In this document: positions 60,658-64,000 of the stretch, piece after piece
How the letters are laid out: each line of letters starts with the position of its first letter
Numbering within the stretch: the stretch's first letter is position 1
Origin: an uncultured Clostridia bacterium
GTDB taxonomy: Bacteria > Bacillota > Clostridia > Oscillospirales > Oscillospiraceae
DNA length: 64,000 nucleotides
Assembly: GCA_947649615.1 (NCBI GenBank)
Contig: CANSSG010000003.1
Coordinates: forward strand, 62,001-126,000
Reading direction: 5' to 3'
Notes under the pieces: generated by a model
Seen by the model: the letters and a program-made list of their open reading frames with translations, nothing else
What the model was told of the DNA's origin: nothing
Database searches by the model: none
Program-made: the position numbers and the translations under genes

Positions 60658-61365
60658 ATGGAAGATAAAAAAACCGTTCTCATCGTAGAGGACGAGAAAA
60701 GCATTGTAGATATCGTCCGTTTCAACCTGGAAAAGGAGGGCTACGCGGTCTTGGCCGCCTACGACGGCGAAGCGGGCCTTGCCAAGGCCCGGGAGGCGAA
60801 CCCGGACCTGATATTGCTGGACGTAATGCTGCCGAAGATGATCGGCTTTGACGTGTGCAAAGCCCTCCGCGCGGAGGGCAGCAGCGTCCCGGTCATCATC
60901 CTCACCGCCCGGGAGGGGGAATCGGACAAGGTGGAGGGCCTGGAAATCGGCGCGGACGATTATATCACCAAGCCGTTTTCCATGCGCGAGCTGATGGCCC
61001 GCGTAAAGGCGAACATCCGCCGTACGGCCATGCAGCGCACCGCATCTGGCAGTGGGAGCGCCGCCGTCACCTACGGCGGCCTGTCCATCGACCTGGAGAG
61101 CTATCAAGTCAGCAAGCACGGCGCCCCCGTAGACCTGACCCAGCGGGAATATGAACTGTTAACCTTCCTGGCAGGCCATCCCGGCAAGGTCTATTCCCGC
61201 ACGGACTTGATGGAGCAGGTGTGGAATTACGACTATGTAGGCGACGACGTACGCACAGTGGACGTCACAGTCCGCCGCCTGCGGGAAAAGATTGAGGACG
61301 AGCCAGCGAATCCCTCCCTGATTCTGACCCGCCGCGGCGTGGGCTACTATTTTGCAGGCGCATAA
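60658..61365 (+). CDS. OmpR-family response regulator without an adjacent kinase
   Basis: The 235-residue protein has a receiver domain (VLIVEDEKSIVDIVRFNLEK, phospho-Asp in DLILLDVMLPKM, ILTAREGESDKVEGLEIGAD, KPFSMRELMARVKANIRR) and a winged-helix output domain (LTQREYELLTFLAGHPGKVY, DDVRTVDVTVRRLREKIEDE). It resembles WalR/PhoP-type regulators. The next gene is convergent and no kinase is near, so it is an orphan here. It starts 33 bp after nudF with GAAGGAGAAG upstream. Confidence 0.9.
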   Translation: MEDKKTVLIVEDEKSIVDIVRFNLEKEGYAVLAAYDGEAGLAKAREANPDLILLDVMLPKMIGFDVCKALRAEGSSVPVIILTAREGESDKVEGLEIGADDYITKPFSMRELMARVKANIRRTAMQRTASGSGSAAVTYGGLSIDLESYQVSKHGAPVDLTQREYELLTFLAGHPGKVYSRTDLMEQVWNYDYVGDDVRTVDVTVRRLREKIEDEPANPSLILTRRGVGYYFAGA

Positions 61366-61375
61366 AACCGCATCA

Positions 61376-61417
61376 CGGCGCGGCGGCAGGGCCTCCCGGT
61401 CCTGCCGCCGCCGTTTT
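61376..61417 (+). terminator. terminator after the response regulator gene
   Basis: CGGCGGCAGG (61381-61390) and CCTGCCGCCG (61401-61410) form a 10-bp stem, extendable outward, with a 10-nt loop, followed by CCGTTTT. It separates convergent genes. Confidence 0.85.
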
Positions 61418-61423
61418 ATCCTG

Positions 61424-62500
61424 TTATGAAACCGCAAACTTCCTGGCAATATCCAGGAACAGCTTCACATCCTCCGCCGCGTCAAAGATATCGCATTTCG
61501 GCGTATCCCGCTCCACAATGCAGCGGTAAAACTCCTTCACTTCATTTGCGAACATATCCCGGTAATCCGGGCCGTAGGTAGAAACCTTCGCCTGTCCCTG
61601 CACAAGTTCGCTGACCTCCAGGCGGCTGGGCAGGCTGCGGATGTACGGCGAATCGTACCGGAGGTGCATCTTGCGGGTTCCCTGATAGATTTCAATAGAT
61701 TCGTCAAAATCCACGACCTTCTGGTCATTCATTTCCTCAAACACCATATTGAATCCATCATATTCCAAAATCAGCGTAAACTGCATCCCATTAGGCGAGA
61801 CCACAGCGGTGCGCACCGCCTTTGGCAGGCCGATCAACTCCCTGACCGCCGAAAGGATGTGGCAGCCGGAGCCTGCTAGCAGCAGGAACGCCAGGATTTG
61901 CGCCCGTCCCGGCTGGTTCCCCAGCAGGCGGATGGCTTCTCCGGCGGCCGCCTGCTGCATGGCGGCGCGTCCGGCGGGGTCCAGGTCGCCGGCTTTTTTC
62001 TCCTGCCAGGTATTTTCCAAATACCAAGGGCCTTCCAAAATCATCGTCCTGGCCCGGACGTAGGAGATAGGCCGCTCATCCTGGCGCAGCAGTTCCTTCA
62101 TTTTCAAGAAGGACTCGTTGTACCTGCGGCAGTATCCCACCATGGCCACCAGCTCAGGATGCTGCTCCTTCACCGCCATCAATTCCTTCGCCTTTTCCAC
62201 GTCCAGCGTCATAGGTTTTTCGATAAACACATGCTTACCTGCGCGCAGCGCGGCCTTGGCGTAGTCCGCATGGTCTCCGGCGCACATAATCATAACGGCG
62301 TCCACATCCGGGCAGGCAATCAGTTCCATAGCGTCCACAAACGAATGCTCCACATGGTATTTGTGCGCAATATAACCGCACAGCTCCCTGGAAACATCCG
62401 CCACAGCAGTGATTTTGAATTGCCCCTCCATCCGTTCGAGATTGGGAAGGTGCAAAATCTGCGCCGCCTGTCCCAGGCCGATCAAGCCTAACCTTACCAT
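61424..62500 (-). CDS. Gfo/Idh/MocA-family oxidoreductase
   Basis: The 358-residue protein has the Rossmann start RLGLIGLGQAAQILHLPNLE, HVFIEKPMTLDVEKAKELM (EKPM signature), VGYCRRYNESFLKMKELL and an alpha/beta C-terminal domain. These enzymes use NAD(P) on sugars, inositols or sugar acids. It lies 63 bp downstream of glpP on the same strand, so the substrate may be linked to glycerol or sugar-phosphate metabolism, but this is not shown by the sequence. Confidence 0.85.
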   Translation of the reverse strand: MVRLGLIGLGQAAQILHLPNLERMEGQFKITAVADVSRELCGYIAHKYHVEHSFVDAMELIACPDVDAVMIMCAGDHADYAKAALRAGKHVFIEKPMTLDVEKAKELMAVKEQHPELVAMVGYCRRYNESFLKMKELLRQDERPISYVRARTMILEGPWYLENTWQEKKAGDLDPAGRAAMQQAAAGEAIRLLGNQPGRAQILAFLLLAGSGCHILSAVRELIGLPKAVRTAVVSPNGMQFTLILEYDGFNMVFEEMNDQKVVDFDESIEIYQGTRKMHLRYDSPYIRSLPSRLEVSELVQGQAKVSTYGPDYRDMFANEVKEFYRCIVERDTPKCDIFDAAEDVKLFLDIARKFAVS

Positions 62501-62563
62501 AGCAGTTCCTCCTCAAAAAATTACAATCACCCCTGGGGGCGTTTGTTCCGGTCACATCTGCCT

Positions 62564-63130
62564 TCAAGCGTTCCACAGCGTCTCCTTGGAAGTGGATACG
62601 CCGATAGCACCCGCCGAAAGTGCAGCCATCACGTCTTTTTTATCCTCAATCAGCCCGCCGACGATCAGCGGGAGGTGCGTTGCGTCCCATGCGCTGCGGA
62701 TTACCTTGGGGATCACCCCGGGCAGCAGTTCAATCACGTCCGCCATATCGGCGGGCTTCAGCCGGAACAGGCTGTCCAGCGCCATGGAATCAATGATAAA
62801 AATCCGCAGGATGGCAAAAAGGCCTATGCTTTTGGCCCGCCGGATCAGATTAGGCCGTGTGCTGATAATGCCGTCGGCATGCGCGCACTGCTGCATATAG
62901 TCCGCTACGATTTCCTTCTGGCTCAGGCCGGAAATCAGGTCTGCATGGACAATGGCAAATTTCCCGGCCGCCTGTACCATCTGGACCAGCTTACCCAAGC
63001 TGCAAATATCTCCGAACAATAGAACGATGATCTCACAAGGCGAAGCAAGACAGGCGTCAAGCTGCGTTTCATCCTTAGCCGCCGCGATAACAGGGTTTCG
63101 CTCCAAGGCTTTGATGATCGTATGCTTCAT
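62564..63130 (-). CDS. glpP: glycerol-3-phosphate responsive antiterminator
   Basis: The 188-residue TIM-barrel-type protein has the GlpP motifs FAIVHADLISGLSQKE, GIISTRPNLIRRAKSIGL, DSMALDSLF, IELLPGVIPKVI and PLIVGGLIEDKKDVMAALSA with GAIGVSTSKETLW. GlpP binds glycerol-3-phosphate and prevents termination in mRNA leaders of glp genes. AAGGAG precedes the ATG at 63130. Its own leader has a terminator, and the divergent operon has another, so it may act on both. Confidence 0.92.
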   Translation of the reverse strand: MKHTIIKALERNPVIAAAKDETQLDACLASPCEIIVLLFGDICSLGKLVQMVQAAGKFAIVHADLISGLSQKEIVADYMQQCAHADGIISTRPNLIRRAKSIGLFAILRIFIIDSMALDSLFRLKPADMADVIELLPGVIPKVIRSAWDATHLPLIVGGLIEDKKDVMAALSAGAIGVSTSKETLWNA

Positions 63131-63236
63131 AACTCGTTCTCCTTCCTATCATACCCTCTGGTTGACGGGTGTTTTGACATGTTTCAAGCATGCCCTGTAC
63201 CGGGCGCCGACCAGGCGGGGACCTGCTCATAGGTAT

Positions 63237-63294
63237 AAAAAAACATGAGTTATGAAAGTGGCACATTTCAACGTGCCGCCTTTGCATAACTCAT
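63237..63294 (-). terminator. leader terminator of the glpP unit
   Basis: On the minus strand ATGAGTTATG...GGCAC and GTGCC...CATAACTCAT (63245-63294) form a long stem of about 18 bp with a small bulge, followed by GTTTTTTT (63243-63237). It lies inside the untranslated leader, about 110 nt before the glpP start, and is preceded by a leader element shared with the divergent operon. Confidence 0.8.
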
Positions 63295-63329
63295 TTCCAC
63301 TCTCTGCAACAGTATTTACTTTACGTCTG

Positions 63330-63358
63330 ATAATATACGTTTTCCTGCAAAAAGTCAA
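63330..63358 (-). promoter_or_regulatory. sigma-A promoter of the glpP unit
   Basis: On the minus strand TTGACT (63358-63353), 17 bp and TATTAT (63335-63330). The leader terminator starts about 35 nt downstream. The 63359-63523 stretch between the divergent promoters holds no clear gene. Confidence 0.7.
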
Positions 63359-63523
63359 CTATCTTTTTCCATAAGCGCCATTTATCATGCCGGCATTCTG
63401 GCTGCCGCCGGCGTCCAGTACGCGCCAGCAGGCCGGCAAAGGTGCCTCGTTGGCAGATATGCTAAAGCCGCCTTCCGTTTTCCGTCACAATGTACAAACC
63501 CAAAACTTTTACAGCCCGATCTA

Positions 63524-63552
63524 TTGACACAACCTTCACAAAGGCGTATAAT
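63524..63552 (+). promoter_or_regulatory. consensus sigma-A promoter of the lipoprotein operon
   Basis: Perfect TTGACA (63524-63529), 17-bp spacer and perfect TATAAT (63547-63552). Such a strong promoter followed by a leader terminator suggests control by antitermination. Confidence 0.85.
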
Positions 63553-63582
63553 GACGAAGATAATACAGATGGCTAGAGTAAG

Positions 63583-63632
63583 AAATGCCAGAACAGATGA
63601 GCAATCATCCGTTCTGGCATTTTGCTTTTTTT
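63583..63632 (+). terminator. leader terminator upstream of the lipoprotein gene
   Basis: AAATGCCAGAAC (63583-63594) and GTTCTGGCATTT (63611-63622) form a perfect 12-bp stem with a 16-nt loop, followed by GC and T7. It lies about 25 nt after the expected start site and 82 bp before the start codon, so transcription must bypass it to reach the gene. Confidence 0.88.
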
Positions 63633-63714
63633 CAGCGGCCAAACCCGGATATTCTGGCGTCCCCGGCGCCAAAAGGCGGGGCGTCAATATCAAATATACT
63701 TAGGAGGACTTGAA

Positions 63715-64000
63715 ATGAAACGGAGAAACTTAGCAGCCCTGGCAATGGCCCTCGTCATGCTCTGCACCCTTCTCTCCGGCTGCGGAGGGAAAAACGGCAG
63801 CGCCGGCAAACCGGACGCTGCCGGTAAAACCGATTCCCCTGCCAGCGCCGCCCCTGCGGAAGCCAAGGATTTGGCGGGCCTGATGGATGTTTCCTGGGAG
63901 GAGATTTATGCGCAGGCCAAGGCGGAAGGTTCCGTAACCTTCTTCGTCTGGCACGACGAGGCATGTTACACGGAAATCGCCAAAGCCTTTGAGGCCGCAT
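63715..64000 (+). CDS. extracellular solute-binding lipoprotein of an ABC transporter (partial, right edge)
   Basis: From the ATG at 63715, preceded by AGGAGG, the frame runs open to the right edge (95 residues). It has a signal peptide (MKRRNLAALAMALVMLCTLL) with lipobox LSGC, so the mature lipoprotein starts at that Cys. An alanine- and glycine-rich linker follows, then GSVTFFVWHDEACYTEIAKA, the usual opening of family 1 or iron/spermidine-type binding proteins. The adjacent glpP and the leader terminator suggest a glycerol-3-phosphate or glycerophosphodiester ligand. That is inference only. Confidence 0.8.
   Translation, partial: MKRRNLAALAMALVMLCTLLSGCGGKNGSAGKPDAAGKTDSPASAAPAEAKDLAGLMDVSWEEIYAQAKAEGSVTFFVWHDEACYTEIAKAFEAA

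Noticed and set aside
63385-63693. Minus-strand frame of 102 codons at the right-end intergenic region
   Set aside because: It crosses the consensus promoter and leader terminator of the lipoprotein operon and shows no ribosome site.
1-64000. CRISPR array, prophage, integrative element or replication origin
   Set aside because: No regularly spaced repeats, phage structural genes, attachment-site duplications or DnaA-box clusters were seen. XerD is in its housekeeping context.

Overview
The window looks like chromosomal DNA of a high-GC, anaerobic, spore-forming Clostridia, most likely an Oscillospiraceae-type gut bacterium. This rests on gene content and style rather than a database match: strong AGGAGG ribosome sites, sigma-A promoters with 17-bp spacers, SpoIIM-, SpoIVFA- and SpoIVFB-like sporulation genes, HprK, anaerobic ribonucleotide reductase, a YerC/TrpR-like regulator, Firmicutes-type GalT and HisG/HisZ, and type II pantothenate kinase. 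No tRNA, rRNA, CRISPR array, prophage or intact insertion sequence was seen. Almost all of it is ordinary housekeeping DNA, densely packed on both strands.

Layout. 1-2.6 kb: BlaI repressor and a BlaR1-like M56 membrane protease whose sensor half carries Asp-box repeats. 2.6-7.7 kb (minus): nucleotidyltransferase, aminotransferase, ROK glucokinase, an HExxH protein, a VOC protein, HprK. 8 kb: rpmB. 8.2-13.7 kb (minus): cobalamin-dependent MetH, a structured-RNA candidate, xerD, a SpoIIM-like gene, a TIGR04086-type membrane protein, yajC. 13.9-19.2 kb (minus): two acetyltransferases, galT, galK and an AraC regulator. 19.4-28.4 kb (plus): TrpR-like regulator, complete hisZGDCBHAF-IE cluster, a zinc-ribbon membrane protein, ispE. 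28.8-32.3 kb (minus): DegV, adenine deaminase, superoxide dismutase. 32.4-34 kb (plus): sigma factor and a membrane partner. 34-41.2 kb (minus): acetyltransferase, LysR, nrdD with paired NrdR-like boxes, lysC, hom, an ACT protein. 41.4-45.4 kb: YtvI-like permease, then pth, prs and a GlmU-like protein. 45.6-51.6 kb (plus): trmL, pgk, tpiA, gpmI and a beta-CASP hydrolase. 51.6-52.2 kb: gene-poor island with an IS3-type transposase remnant. 52.2-55.9 kb (minus): cobO, cls, a 56-residue Sel1 mini-protein, pncB. 56-64 kb: coaW, larE, the spoIVFB/FA-like pair, NTF2-like, Nudix, an OmpR-type regulator, and a glpP-Gfo/Idh unit divergent from a lipoprotein gene cut by the right edge.

How it fits together. 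Central carbon (glucokinase, Leloir enzymes, lower glycolysis, HPr kinase), amino acids (his, aspartate family, methionine) and cofactors (NAD, CoA, cobalamin, isoprenoids) dominate. The most interesting regulatory signal is at the right end. The glpP unit and the divergent lipoprotein gene each have a strong promoter, then a similar short leader element, then an intrinsic terminator, which is what a GlpP antitermination circuit would look like. Other points worth a second look are the BlaR1-like sensor with a propeller-type domain, a GlmU whose uridylyltransferase half has lost its signature, a hairpin that hides a ribosome site, and the RNA candidate upstream of metH.
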